Origin: Marinobacter antarcticus
GTDB taxonomy: Bacteria > Pseudomonadota > Gammaproteobacteria > Pseudomonadales > Oleiphilaceae
Direction of reading: 5' to 3'
DNA: 64,000 nucleotides
NCBI RefSeq assembly: GCF_900142385.1
Contig: NZ_FRAQ01000001.1
Coordinates: 1,054,001-1,118,000, forward strand
Below the pieces are notes generated by a model. That model was not told where the DNA came from and did no database searches. It saw only the letters and a list, made by a program, of their open reading frames with translations. The position numbers and the translations under genes were made by a program. Below are positions 18,484 through 27,758 of the stretch, piece after piece. Numbering within the stretch: position 1 is the stretch's first letter; each line of letters begins with the position of its first letter.

Positions 18484-18505
18484 ACGCGGATTCCGAAGGG
18501 CGCTA

Positions 18506-18534
18506 ATGATACCGCCGAGGGCACTGTGATTGAA
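18506..18534 (-). promoter_or_regulatory. candidate dusB-fis promoter
   Basis: On the minus strand TTCAAT (-35 position) is followed after 17 bases by TATCAT (-10) and then TAGCGCCC, a GC-rich discriminator. Such discriminators are typical of stringently controlled, growth-rate-regulated promoters like E. coli fis. The -35 is weak, which fits an activated promoter. Assigned by eye only. Confidence 0.35.
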
Positions 18535-18640
18535 GGGGCAGGGAGGCGAAAAAACTGATTATTTTTCGCTCTTTCTGGTTGACTTTTGTTCTATGAAGTG
18601 GCGACTGACGTACCTGCCGGGTTATCGCCGGCAAGCAGTC

Positions 18641-19924
18641 TCAGGGCATATGGGGGCGGAAGCTGATATTGTAATTAACGGCATCACGGCCCGGGTCACG
18701 AATACTTATCGCAATGCGAACCGGTGTTTCCGCCGGCATGATTTCGAGTTCTTCAGCCTCGCCGGCAAGGTATTCCGACGGGGTGAAAACACTCTGGGCA
18801 ACAACGTCTCCATTCAGGTTGGAGAAGGTCAGAGCAATGGCCGGGAAGGGTTGTTGAAAGTCCGCCCGATTGATGATCACCGCATCGACGATCAGTTGGC
18901 TGCGGTTTTCAGGGTCGGTGCGAACAACCATTTTACGGCTCTTGATTGCATCAACATTGATCAGCGGTTTCAGTTCGCAGCCGGCCAGCTCGCAGCCCTT
19001 TTCATAGAAGGGCCGAAGCTCCGGTATCGCGGATAGCCGGTCAAACTGGTACCAGGTCACCTGCGCAACCAAAGCACCCACAAGACCAAGCACAATGACT
19101 GACCAGATCAGGGTGCGCAGCCAACTTCTGTTGTTACCGCCCAGAGATACGGGGTCGCGCCTGAGATCGCCAAACGGCGTGCTCGCTGCGAAGGGTTCGT
19201 CCCGTTGCGGGCTATCACTTTCTGATTCAGCCCCATGTTCATCGGCAAAGGACTCAAACGCAGGGTCGGGCTGTTCTTCAACATAAAAGCCCGGGGCGTC
19301 TCCCTGCGGGTGCTCTGGAATGCTCTCTGATGCTATGTCGGCACTTGACTCACCGGTTTCAGGTGAGGGCTCTTGTTGTCGTTCTGCTGGTTGTGGCTCT
19401 GATTCCGGTTCTGCCCGCGGCTTCCCGGTCTCTGGCGCGGGGGGCGCTTTTGCCGGTGCGCTATCCTCCTGGAGAATGGCCTCAGCCCAGCTTTCATCGA
19501 CGTCTTCAGCAAGATCTTCGTCGCCCGAATCATCCCGCGAGGAAGAGTCCCGGTCGTCGAAGCTACGAAAACTATCACTTAGCTCGTCATCGGAAAAAGT
19601 CAGCCTGGTGCCGGCATAGCGGCCTTCCGCAGCATCTTCCTCGGGGTTGTCAGCAAAGATGAAGTTGTCTTCAATTATGTCGCTGGTCAAGCCGGTGGCG
19701 GAGCGCGCTGGTGGGGAAGGCTCTGCTGGCACCCTGCTGCTCGTGTCAGAGGGTACCCCTTGTGCACTGCCAACGCCGCCCGTCACCTGGTGCTCGACTG
19801 CATTGAAGACATCCATGCAGTGGCCACAGCGCACCTTGCCCTTGGCAATGCCAAGCTGCTCATCGGTAACCCGGAAACGGGTACGGCATTTTGGACACTG
19901 GGTCTGCAGACTGCTCTGGGTCAT
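18641..19924 (-). CDS. zinc-ribbon (MJ0042) / DUF3426 membrane protein
   Basis: A 427-residue protein found in this position in many gammaproteobacteria. The N-terminus is a four-cysteine zinc ribbon, CPKCRTRF then CGHCMDVF (residues about 10-40). An acidic, Pro/Glu-rich low-complexity linker runs to about residue 270. One membrane segment (LIWSVIVLGLVGALVAQVTW) follows, and then a C-terminal DUF3426 domain that probably faces the periplasm, with a CELAGCE pair of cysteines. Function is unknown; the layout suggests a cytoplasmic sensor tethered to an envelope domain. It lies between prmA and dusB on the same strand. Confidence 0.8.
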   Translation of the reverse strand: MTQSSLQTQCPKCRTRFRVTDEQLGIAKGKVRCGHCMDVFNAVEHQVTGGVGSAQGVPSDTSSRVPAEPSPPARSATGLTSDIIEDNFIFADNPEEDAAEGRYAGTRLTFSDDELSDSFRSFDDRDSSSRDDSGDEDLAEDVDESWAEAILQEDSAPAKAPPAPETGKPRAEPESEPQPAERQQEPSPETGESSADIASESIPEHPQGDAPGFYVEEQPDPAFESFADEHGAESESDSPQRDEPFAASTPFGDLRRDPVSLGGNNRSWLRTLIWSVIVLGLVGALVAQVTWYQFDRLSAIPELRPFYEKGCELAGCELKPLINVDAIKSRKMVVRTDPENRSQLIVDAVIINRADFQQPFPAIALTFSNLNGDVVAQSVFTPSEYLAGEAEELEIMPAETPVRIAISIRDPGRDAVNYNISFRPHMP

Positions 19925-19986
19925 GCTTCGTTCCTGAAAGCGACTGAACTACGAGTCTGGGAGTTTAGTCGTTAAGACAGCCTTCG

Positions 19987-20883
19987 TCATCTGTCGTTAC
20001 GGCGTCCTGTGAGGCGTATCCACTCCTCACGCTGCTCCGGCTCATCCATAATAAACCAGGGTTCATAGGCAGCCATCACCTCGCGGGCCTGGTTTGACAG
20101 AATACCTGAAAGCACCAGATCACCCCCGGGGTTCGTCAGTGCTGCCAGATGCGGCGCCAGGCCAATCAGAGGCTGCGCGAGGATGTTTGCGAGCATGACA
20201 TCGGTTTTGGCGTCTGGCTCGTTTTCCGGAAGATAAAGATCAAGTCTGGCTTCATCCACGCCATTACGGCGGGCGTTTTCCCGGCTGGACTCCAGTGCCT
20301 GGGGGTCGGTGTCTACACCAACAACATGGTTTGCGCCCAGTAACAGTGCCGCCAGGCCCAGTATTCCGGAGCCGCAACCATAGTCGATAACCTGCTTGCC
20401 ATTAATATCCTGTCCGTCCAGCCACTCCAGGCAAAGGGCGGTGGTCGGATGGGTGCCCGTGCCGAAGGCGAGGCCGGGGTCGAGCATCAGATTAGCGGCG
20501 TCAGGGTCTGGCGCCTCATGCCAGCTTGGCACTATCCAGAGGCGCTTGCCGAACTGCAACGGGTGAAAGTCATCCATCCAGGCTCGTTCCCAGTCCTTGT
20601 CTTCAACCAGGGTAACGTCAATGTTCGCAAGGGATTGCTGAGTTTGCTGGTGCCAGACATTACGCACATCCGTGCACAACTGATCGATGTCCCGGTCTGA
20701 TTGAAAGAGCCCGGTAACGGTGGTCTGGCTCCAAAGCGGTGTGGTGCCAGGATCAGGTTCGTAGAGTGGCTGGTCTGCTGCATCTTCCATGGAGACGGCG
20801 TCGGCGCCCATCTCCATAAGCAGATCCTCAAGCTGATCCGCAGTATCGGGATCAGCCGGGATCTGAAGTTGTATCCAGGGCAT
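19987..20883 (-). CDS. prmA: ribosomal protein L11 methyltransferase
   Basis: PrmA trimethylates several amino groups of ribosomal protein L11 using S-adenosylmethionine. The 298-residue product has the small N-terminal substrate-recognition domain, the GTGTHPTT motif (about residue 142) and the SAM-binding VIDYGCGSGILGLAAL (about 165). An NILAQPL motif lies where the family has NI(L/M)A-P. The start ATG follows AGGAAGA. It is downstream of accC on the same strand, 28 bases apart, and is probably part of the accB-accC-prmA transcript. Confidence 0.95.
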   Translation of the reverse strand: MPWIQLQIPADPDTADQLEDLLMEMGADAVSMEDAADQPLYEPDPGTTPLWSQTTVTGLFQSDRDIDQLCTDVRNVWHQQTQQSLANIDVTLVEDKDWERAWMDDFHPLQFGKRLWIVPSWHEAPDPDAANLMLDPGLAFGTGTHPTTALCLEWLDGQDINGKQVIDYGCGSGILGLAALLLGANHVVGVDTDPQALESSRENARRNGVDEARLDLYLPENEPDAKTDVMLANILAQPLIGLAPHLAALTNPGGDLVLSGILSNQAREVMAAYEPWFIMDEPEQREEWIRLTGRRNDR

Positions 20884-20911
20884 AGGTCTTCCTGCATTGT
20901 GATGCAGGATG

Positions 20912-22258
20912 TTAGTCCCGCATCAGTTTCTCAAGGTAATGGATGGTGAAGTCTACCGTTTTAAAGCCGCCGTCGCGCACCAGTTTCCGATGCAGAGGCT
21001 GATTGGTTTTAATTCCGTCGACCAATAGCTCGTCCAGGGCGTTCTTCATGCGCCTTCTGGCTATCTGTCGATCGTCGCCCCAGGTGATCAGCTTGGCAAT
21101 CAGTGAGTCGTAAAACGGAGGTACCGTATAGCCACTGTAAAGGTGTGAGTCCACCCGAACACCGTTACCGCCGGGGGCGTGAAAGTGCGTCACTTTACCG
21201 GGGCTGGGAACAAATGTTGCGGGGTCTTCCGCGTTGATGCGGCACTCCATAGCGTGGCCCGTGATATGGATATCTTCCTGCTTGTATTGAAGCGGCAGAC
21301 CGCTGGCGATGCGCAGCTGTTCACGAACGATATCAACACCGGTGACCATCTCGGATACTGGATGCTCCACTTGCACGCGAGTGTTCATTTCAATGAAAAA
21401 GAACTCGCCGTCCTGATACAGGAACTCGAAGGTACCAGCGCCGACATAGCCGATTTCCTTACACGCATCCACGCAGGCTTTGAGTGTGCGTTCGCGGGAT
21501 TCCGCGTTGATGTTCGGAGCCGGCGCCTCCTCTATCACTTTCTGGTTGCGGCGCTGCATGGAGCAGTCACGGTCGCCCAAGTGGATGCAGTTGCCGTGCA
21601 TGTCGGCCAGAACCTGAATCTCTACGTGGCGCGGAGTCTCCAGAAATTTTTCCAGATAGACAGTGGGGTCGCCAAAAGCATTTTTTGCCTCGGTCTGGGT
21701 AATCTGAACGCTCTTGAGCAATGCTGCTTCGGAGTGAACCACTTGCATGCCGCGACCGCCGCCGCCCGAGGCCGCCTTGATCATCACTGGGTAGCCGATT
21801 TTGCGAGCAACTTGCAGGGTGCGCTCGTCATCATCGGTCAGTGGGCCGTCGGAACCCGGAACTGTGGGTACTCCGGCGCGAATCATCGCGCTAATGGCAG
21901 ATACTTTGTTGCCCATCAGGCGAATGGTTTCTGCTCTGGGGCCGATGAAGCGGAAGCCGCTTTTTTCGACCTGTTCGGCAAAGTCGGCATTTTCGGCAAG
22001 AAAGCCGTAACCTGGATGGATACCTACGGAATCCGTTACTTCAGCAGCGCTGATAATCGCCGGAATATTGAGGTAACTTTCCAAGGGGCTGTTTGGGCCG
22101 ATACATACGGATTCATCGGCCAGGCGCACGTGCATCAGATCGCGGTCAACCTTTGAGTGAACCGCTACGGTTTTGATGCCGAGCTCCTTGCAGGCACGCA
22201 AGATCCTGAGGGCTATTTCACCTCGGTTTGCGATCAGAACTTTTTCTAACATGGCCAT
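20912..22258 (-). CDS. accC: acetyl-CoA carboxylase, biotin carboxylase subunit
   Basis: Carboxylates the biotin carried by AccB with ATP and bicarbonate, the first half-reaction of acetyl-CoA carboxylase and the committed step of fatty-acid synthesis. The 448-residue product has the normal length and start ([17 protein letters not shown]), the ATP-grasp glycine loop GGGGRGMQ (about residue 165) and the [12 protein letters not shown] motif (about 290). Two ATGs lie two codons apart (22258 and 22252); the second matches other AccC proteins better, and neither has a strong ribosome site. It follows accB after 18 bases, the usual accBC operon. Confidence 0.97.
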   Translation of the reverse strand: MAMLEKVLIANRGEIALRILRACKELGIKTVAVHSKVDRDLMHVRLADESVCIGPNSPLESYLNIPAIISAAEVTDSVGIHPGYGFLAENADFAEQVEKSGFRFIGPRAETIRLMGNKVSAISAMIRAGVPTVPGSDGPLTDDDERTLQVARKIGYPVMIKAASGGGGRGMQVVHSEAALLKSVQITQTEAKNAFGDPTVYLEKFLETPRHVEIQVLADMHGNCIHLGDRDCSMQRRNQKVIEEAPAPNINAESRERTLKACVDACKEIGYVGAGTFEFLYQDGEFFFIEMNTRVQVEHPVSEMVTGVDIVREQLRIASGLPLQYKQEDIHITGHAMECRINAEDPATFVPSPGKVTHFHAPGGNGVRVDSHLYSGYTVPPFYDSLIAKLITWGDDRQIARRRMKNALDELLVDGIKTNQPLHRKLVRDGGFKTVDFTIHYLEKLMRD

Positions 22259-22276
22259 GAGTAGCTATCACCGGGT

Positions 22277-22738
22277 TCAGGAAATGATTAACAGCGGCTG
22301 GTCAAATTCCACGGGCTGACCGTTCTCAACCAGGATTTCAGTGACCGTGCCGCTCTTGTCGGCTTCAATCTGGTTCATCATTTTCATGGCCTCTACAATG
22401 CAGACGACCTCGCCGGCTTTAACCTGCTGGCCGATTTCTGCAAACGAATCAGCCGAGGGAGACGGCGCCCGGTAAAAGGTTCCGACCATCGGGGAACGCA
22501 GCGCATGTCCGCTGTGGACGGTTGTTTGCTCGCTATCTTCCTGGACGGGGCCCGGGGTTTCAGCAGCCGGAGCATGTTGGGTCGGCGGCGGCGCGTAGTG
22601 GCCGAAATACTGGGCGCCGGAAGCCTGTTCACGACGACGGGAGATACGAACAGAATCATCGCCCTCATGAATCTCAAGCTCTTCGACGTCAGACTCCTCG
22701 AGCAGTTCTATCAGTTTCTTGACTTTGCGAATATCCAT
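22277..22738 (-). CDS. accB: acetyl-CoA carboxylase, biotin carboxyl carrier protein
   Basis: BCCP carries biotin between the carboxylase and carboxyltransferase halves of acetyl-CoA carboxylase. The 153-residue protein has an N-terminal dimerisation helix ([16 protein letters not shown]), a Pro/Ala-rich flexible linker and a C-terminal biotinyl domain with the biotinylated lysine in EAMKMMNQ (about residue 118). It precedes accC and follows aroQ on the same strand. Confidence 0.96.
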   Translation of the reverse strand: MDIRKVKKLIELLEESDVEELEIHEGDDSVRISRRREQASGAQYFGHYAPPPTQHAPAAETPGPVQEDSEQTTVHSGHALRSPMVGTFYRAPSPSADSFAEIGQQVKAGEVVCIVEAMKMMNQIEADKSGTVTEILVENGQPVEFDQPLLIIS

Positions 22739-22765
22739 AATTATTCCAGTCCCGTTTTGTCAGGT

Positions 22766-23206
22766 CTATCGGTGAGTTCGTTGCATAGCGGCTTGAAGCG
22801 CGAGTTCGTATCCCTGGCTGCCCAATCCGCAGATAACGCCTTCGGCGATATCGGAAAAATAGGAGTGATGGCGGAATGCTTCACGCGCATGCACATTAGA
22901 AAGATGCACTTCTATAAATGGAATCCCTGAGGCCAGTATGGCATCCCGTAAGGCGATGCTGGTGTGAGTAAAGGCGGCAGGGTTGATAATGATAAAATCC
23001 ACGCCTTCTGCCCGGGCTTCGTGAATCCGGTCGATAAGCTCGTATTCGGCGTTCGACTGCAGGTGCAGCAGATGGTGATCGTTATCTGTTGCTCGCTTCC
23101 GCAACCGGTCGTCAATATCCGCCAGAGTCTCGTGCCCATAAACCTCCGGCTCGCGGGTTCCGAGCATGTTCAGGTTGGGACCATGGAGCACGAGAATTGT
23201 CGACAT
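22766..23206 (-). CDS. aroQ: 3-dehydroquinate dehydratase, type II
   Basis: Third step of the shikimate pathway, dehydration of 3-dehydroquinate. The 146-residue product has the type II layout: [17 protein letters not shown] at the N-terminus with the catalytic Tyr, [13 protein letters not shown] in the middle and [20 protein letters not shown] near the end. The start is set at [13 protein letters not shown] with AAGGTAGA upstream; 35 further in-frame codons upstream are Lys-rich and not conserved. Gene order aroQ-accB-accC is standard in gammaproteobacteria. The 270 bases upstream, to the next gene, show no coding potential. Confidence 0.95.
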   Translation of the reverse strand: MSTILVLHGPNLNMLGTREPEVYGHETLADIDDRLRKRATDNDHHLLHLQSNAEYELIDRIHEARAEGVDFIIINPAAFTHTSIALRDAILASGIPFIEVHLSNVHAREAFRHHSYFSDIAEGVICGLGSQGYELALQAAMQRTHR

Positions 23207-23435
23207 GGATGTGTCTACCTTTTTTATCTTTTTAACAGGATCGCCGAAAATAACGGTATTTTCCACCAATGGTGTGTACTTTTTTTTCTTCAGATCAACA
23301 CTTTTTGACAATGTTCCCTGTTGTCCAGTGGTTGTAACAACACGCCCGTGAAAGCCGAAGTGGGATCCATACTAAGGATAGCAATCATTGTCGTGAACGG
23401 CGGGGATGACTTCTATACGACGATGGTTTCATACG

Positions 23436-23457
23436 GGGCAGCTCGTCAGGGCTGCCC
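23436..23457 (-). terminator. possible weak terminator after the GGDEF regulator gene
   Basis: GGGCAGC-TCGTCAGG-GCTGCCC is a 7-bp perfect hairpin 20 bases beyond the stop of the minus-strand GGDEF gene. There is no T-run, so it is a weak call. Confidence 0.3.
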
Positions 23458-23476
23458 GACCTGCTATCTTCGACGT

Positions 23477-25090
23477 TTAGTTATCGGCAAGCGTAACGCA
23501 GTTGCGGCCATTCTCCTTGGAGATATAGAGCGCACGATCAGCGCGTTCGCACAGAGTCTGGGACGACTCGTTGTTCCAAGCAGCTACGCCGCAACTGAAG
23601 GTGACATTGAACTCCCTGTCACCTGCGGGCTGCAGGAGCTCCGAGAAGCGTTCGCGGATTTCGTTGAGAACATTGCGGGCATCACTGGGGCGGGTATCGG
23701 GAAGGATGATCGCGAACTCTTCACCACCGTAACGGCCGATATGGTCGGTTTTACGCAGACGCTGCTTGAGAAACATTGAGAGGCTGCGAAGAACACGGTC
23801 ACCAATGGGGTGCCCGAAGGTATCGTTCACCTTTTTGAAGAAATCAATGTCGATCATCGCAAAGCACAGGGAGTGGTCTTTTTGCCGGGCCCGGACGATT
23901 TCCTGATCCAGCAGGTAAAGCGTATGGGTGTGATTGTAGAGCCCGGTAAGGCTGTCACGGATCATGAGGGCGAGCAGTGAACGCGCACGACGACCCCGAT
24001 TATGGAGTGTCGCAATCAGATGCTTGGGGTCGATTGGCTTGGTCAAAAAGTCATCGCCGCCCAGGCTCATGGCATGCAGTTGCTTGGTGACATCGTCCTC
24101 GGCCGAGAGGTAAATGATGGGCACGCTGTGGAACCGGTCCTGCTGGCGGATCACCCGGGCAATCTCCATGCCGGTACAGCCCGGCATATACATGTCGAGA
24201 ATGATGATTTCTGGAGAAAACATGTCCAGCGAATTAATGATTTCCATGGGATCGGTGATGATGTGTGCGGTCATGCCCGCTCTTTTCAGAACCGTTTCCA
24301 TGAATTTTGCCTGTGCTCTGGAGTCGTCCAGAACCAGCACCCGGTATGGCTCAACAGTATTGCCGTGGGTATAGGTTTCGATTTTTTCGATAAGCTGGCC
24401 CGGATCAACCGCCGGGTAAAAGAATTCTTCGCCGCCGCAGCGGGACGCACGCAGACGGGTCTGAATGGTTCCGTCTTCATCGCTCAGGAAAATAATCGGG
24501 ATGGGTGTGTCGTGGCGTTCCTGCAAATGTTCAATAGTCGTGATGCCCGCGTTCAGGCTGCCGCCAAAATTAACATCCATCAAGATGGTTTCCGGCTTAT
24601 GAAGAGCGCAGGCCTCAGTCAGTTCCTCTGCAGAATCAAAGGCAGAAGCGCGGAAGCCGAAAAACTCGAGTTGGCGAATCAGCCTGTTCGCCAACTCGGC
24701 GTTCGCAAGCGCGATGTAAACTGGCGTGCGCCGGAACTGATGGGGGGCTTCGGTATTGCTTTGGTCGGTTCGTCGCAGGGTGCTGCGCGCAAGCGCGTCA
24801 ATGGCATCTTGAAGTTGCCGCTCAGAGGTGTCATCCAGAGGTTTATCCGCTGGCCGGTCCCGGATGAGCCCGAGAATAGTGCGGCCTGCTTCGGCATGGC
24901 CCGCCATTTCGAAGCGCTGTGCGTAGCGCACGAGTTTGTCGGAGGCAGACAGAAGCTCTTCACGATGGGCTGGAAATGAATTGTTATTGGTGTGAGTTTT
25001 CTGCCAGGTGTCCAGAACAACTCGTGCCTGGGTTGTTACGCGTCGTGCAAAATGCTGCCTGAGTTTTTCTTTCTGGCTTGCGTCGCTCAT
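23477..25090 (-). CDS. diguanylate cyclase with Hpt-like and two receiver domains (PleD-like)
   Basis: A 537-residue response regulator that probably makes cyclic-di-GMP. Order: an N-terminal helical Hpt-like region (1-105) lacking an HxxKG phospho-site; a degenerate receiver (about 122-238) that keeps Asp in LMDVN but lacks the first acidic pair and the conserved Lys; an intact receiver (about 246-360) with LVLDDS, ILDMYMPG and LTKPID; and a GGDEF domain with an active RYGGEEF. Five residues before it is RKTD, a canonical product-inhibition I-site. The start ATG at 25090 is chosen for GGAG upstream; 69 more codons are open but unlike the family. It is divergent from DUF2333, 222 bases away. 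Confidence 0.9.
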   Translation of the reverse strand: MSDASQKEKLRQHFARRVTTQARVVLDTWQKTHTNNNSFPAHREELLSASDKLVRYAQRFEMAGHAEAGRTILGLIRDRPADKPLDDTSERQLQDAIDALARSTLRRTDQSNTEAPHQFRRTPVYIALANAELANRLIRQLEFFGFRASAFDSAEELTEACALHKPETILMDVNFGGSLNAGITTIEHLQERHDTPIPIIFLSDEDGTIQTRLRASRCGGEEFFYPAVDPGQLIEKIETYTHGNTVEPYRVLVLDDSRAQAKFMETVLKRAGMTAHIITDPMEIINSLDMFSPEIIILDMYMPGCTGMEIARVIRQQDRFHSVPIIYLSAEDDVTKQLHAMSLGGDDFLTKPIDPKHLIATLHNRGRRARSLLALMIRDSLTGLYNHTHTLYLLDQEIVRARQKDHSLCFAMIDIDFFKKVNDTFGHPIGDRVLRSLSMFLKQRLRKTDHIGRYGGEEFAIILPDTRPSDARNVLNEIRERFSELLQPAGDREFNVTFSCGVAAWNNESSQTLCERADRALYISKENGRNCVTLADN

Positions 25091-25312
25091 TGTGCTCCGG
25101 CCTGTTTCTTTTCGTTTTGGGCCGTCCCTTGCGGTGTGGACGATTTTCCCAACCTTAGTATGTTTTCGGAGTCTATAGTGTTTAGAGTTGTCGGCGTAGG
25201 TTGCACTGTGTAACCGTTTGTCACTTCTGCGGTGTATGTAGAAGGCACCATAGGTTAGGATCCGTATAGACAGTTTGAACAGCCAATTAACAGACAAGGG
25301 GCTTAACGTAAT

Positions 25313-26365
25313 ATGCCAGGCAAAATCAGACAGTATTTCAGAGACAGGAAGGATGATGCTCAGGATTATGCCGGCAACAGGGGCGTGATCGGCAAATTTG
25401 TAGCGGTCGTTCTGCTGGTATATCTGGTGGTGGCAGTGGTGATGGGGATGTACTGGAGCAGCGAGCCGGAGGCGTTCTCAGTGCGCGAGCATACCCGGGC
25501 GGTTGCCAATGACATGCAGAGAGAGCCCATAACCGGTTTTGCGACAACTGTAACAATGATTCGTATAGCCGAAACCCTTCTGGACAAGCCGGGCGGTTAT
25601 ATTACCAACGATATTTTTCCGCCGGGCCTGTGGCTGGATAACATGCCCAGCTGGGAATACGGCGTGCTGGTGCAGTTACGCGATCTGTCCCGCGCCATGC
25701 GCAGGGACATCAGCCGCTCCCAGAGCCAGTCCGCAGAAGATCCGGATCTGATTATTGCCGAGCCGCAGTTCCACTTTGACAGCGCAAGCTGGGCCATTCC
25801 ATCAACAGAGGCGGAGTACCGCCGGGGCATCACAGCGCTGAAGCGTTACCTTGACCGTCTTTCCAATCCGGGGCAGGCCAACGCCCAGTTCTTTGCAAGA
25901 GCCGACAACCTGAATAACTGGCTGGGTGATCTTGAAACTCGCCTGGGCAGCCTTTCGCGCACCCTTGGTGAGAGTGTTGGCAAAGCATCGGTATCAGAAG
26001 CGGTGGCTAATGTTGACTCAGACAACCCGTTGACCGAAGAGACGGGCGGCGGCGATATAAAAACCGAGTGGGCCAAGATTGACGATGTGTTCTACGAAGC
26101 CCGCGGCAGCTCTTGGGCATTGCTGCATATCTTCCGCGCGATTGAAGTGGATTTCCGCAAGGTGCTTCAGGACAAGAATGCCATTTCCAGCGTCAAACAG
26201 GTGATCATCGAGCTTGAAGGTGCCCAAGGCGATATGTGGAGCCCGGTTATCCTGAACGGAAGCGGGTTTGGTGTTCTGGCGAACCATTCGTTGACTATGG
26301 CGGCCTATCTGTCCCGTGCCAATGCGGCGATCAGCGATATGCGAGATCTGCTGTCGCGGGGCTAA
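25313..26365 (+). CDS. DUF2333 family protein
   Basis: A 350-residue protein of the DUF2333 family, found in many marine gammaproteobacteria and without known function. A single membrane segment (VAVVLLVYLVVAVVMGMYW, about residues 28-46) follows a short charged cytoplasmic N-terminus, and the remaining roughly 300 residues should be periplasmic and mainly helical. Conserved-looking patches are PGGYITNDIFPPG and WLDNMPSWEYGVL. It is transcribed alone, with a bidirectional terminator shared with the convergent pyrophosphatase gene. Promoters for this gene and the cyclase must lie in the 222-base gap upstream. Confidence 0.8.
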   Translation: MPGKIRQYFRDRKDDAQDYAGNRGVIGKFVAVVLLVYLVVAVVMGMYWSSEPEAFSVREHTRAVANDMQREPITGFATTVTMIRIAETLLDKPGGYITNDIFPPGLWLDNMPSWEYGVLVQLRDLSRAMRRDISRSQSQSAEDPDLIIAEPQFHFDSASWAIPSTEAEYRRGITALKRYLDRLSNPGQANAQFFARADNLNNWLGDLETRLGSLSRTLGESVGKASVSEAVANVDSDNPLTEETGGGDIKTEWAKIDDVFYEARGSSWALLHIFRAIEVDFRKVLQDKNAISSVKQVIIELEGAQGDMWSPVILNGSGFGVLANHSLTMAAYLSRANAAISDMRDLLSRG

Positions 26366-26384
26366 AGGTTCTCAGGCAGGAATA

Positions 26385-26415
26385 AAAAAACCGGGCTGTC
26401 ATGGCCCGGTTTTTT
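26385..26415. terminator. bidirectional Rho-independent terminator
   Basis: A-run, CCGGGC, a 7-base loop, GCCCGG, T-run. The symmetric A and T tracts let it serve both the DUF2333 gene (plus) and the pyrophosphatase gene (minus). Confidence 0.9.
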
Positions 26416-26432
26416 GCGTTCTGGCGATCGAA

Positions 26433-26960
26433 TCAACCTTTGTAGGCGTTGATCGATTCAACAATGGCTTTCCTTGCGGCGGCGGCGTTATCCCAGCCTT
26501 GCACCTTGACCCATTTGCCCGGCTCAAGAGTTTTGTAGTTTTCAAAGAAGTGCCGGATCTGATCGCGGAGCAACGTCGGCAGATCGTCGATTTCCTTCAC
26601 ATCCTCGTAGGAGTTGGTCAGCTTTTTATGGGGTACTGCGACCAGCTTGGCGTCACCGCCTGCCTCATCTTCCATATTCAGGACGCCTACCGGGCGGCAG
26701 CGGATCACTGAGCCGGCCTGAATCGGGTAAGGGGTAACAACCAGAACGTCCAGAGGGTCGCCGTCATCAGCCAGAGTATGTGGGATAAACCCGTAGTTTG
26801 CCGGGTAGAACATGGGAGTAGCCATAAACCGATCTACAAGCAGAGCGCCCATGTGCTTGTCCAGCTCGTACTTGACCGGAGAGCTGTTGGCCGGGATTTC
26901 GATGGCAACATAGATATCTTCGGGTGGGTTTATGCCTGCCGGGATGTTATCGAATTGCAT
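26433..26960 (-). CDS. ppa: inorganic pyrophosphatase (family I)
   Basis: Hydrolyses pyrophosphate to drive biosynthetic reactions forward. The 175-residue product has the family I metal-binding signature [11 protein letters not shown] (about residue 65) and conserved YPANYGFIP before it. The ATG at 26960 is chosen because AGGAAGGATC lies just upstream; nine further codons are open. It is a single-gene unit. Confidence 0.96.
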   Translation of the reverse strand: MQFDNIPAGINPPEDIYVAIEIPANSSPVKYELDKHMGALLVDRFMATPMFYPANYGFIPHTLADDGDPLDVLVVTPYPIQAGSVIRCRPVGVLNMEDEAGGDAKLVAVPHKKLTNSYEDVKEIDDLPTLLRDQIRHFFENYKTLEPGKWVKVQGWDNAAAARKAIVESINAYKG

Positions 26961-27062
26961 GTGCGATCCTTCCTGAGTAGGTCTCAAGTTTGCATTTAAC
27001 TGCGATTATAATTTGTGCTCGCAATTATACGGAACTCTCTCTCAGTTCGAAACTAAACTTCT

Positions 27063-27671
27063 TTAACCCACAAAAACGGGACCCACGAAGAAGTTCCAGA
27101 TAATCACCGAACCCACGCGGGTAGAAACCAGAATAACCAGCCCTACCGTCAACAGTGCTCCTCCATAGAATACAGCTCTGTCCTGTTCTATACCCATGAC
27201 GATGGGCAGGCCGTCGTACATCAACCAGGCGCCGTAACATGCGGCTGCCAGAAAGATGGCGGCGTTGAACCAGGGAACAGGGTAAAGCAGTGCAAAACCT
27301 GCCAGAAACAGAGGTGTACAGGAATATGCTGCAAGAGCGATGCCGTTTGAGGGTGTGTGTTCTTCCTTGGCACCGTAGGTTCGGGCCATCCAGTTGACCG
27401 CGTACCCTAAGGCGAAAACGCCTACCAGCATCGCCAGATAGGTTAATACGCTCAGCTGTAGTGCGCTGATTTCAGTAAGTTTCACGATTCTTTCGCTACC
27501 GACTGTCCAGCCAAAGTGAGCAGTTGAAACATAGGCACAAATCGGTGCTATAGATGCCAGAATCAGCACGTAGGCAACGTACACTCTGCGTGGCGTCTCA
27601 TGTTCTTTCCGAATGGCGGCCCATTCAGCATCCGGTTTTGTGAAAAGTCCAAACGCGTGTGACAGGAGCAT
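27063..27671 (-). CDS. Yip1-family membrane protein
   Basis: A 202-residue integral membrane protein with about five hydrophobic segments, resembling the Yip1/YIPF domain family seen in bacteria. The N-terminal stretch LFTKPDAEWAAIRKEHE and the following segments are typical of bacterial Yip1 proteins, which have no defined role. The ATG at 27671 is preferred over a GTG three codons upstream because GAGGTGG lies five bases before it. No operon partner: the pyrophosphatase gene is 102 bases downstream and the acyl-CoA dehydrogenase 87 bases upstream, all on the same strand. Confidence 0.72.
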   Translation of the reverse strand: MLLSHAFGLFTKPDAEWAAIRKEHETPRRVYVAYVLILASIAPICAYVSTAHFGWTVGSERIVKLTEISALQLSVLTYLAMLVGVFALGYAVNWMARTYGAKEEHTPSNGIALAAYSCTPLFLAGFALLYPVPWFNAAIFLAAACYGAWLMYDGLPIVMGIEQDRAVFYGGALLTVGLVILVSTRVGSVIIWNFFVGPVFVG

Positions 27672-27758
27672 GCTAACCACCTCTTATTGCTGTTATAGGT
27701 GCTTACTCATACGTCTGCGCCGCTGCGCCAGATTAGCGACTGATCAAAAAATAAACGC

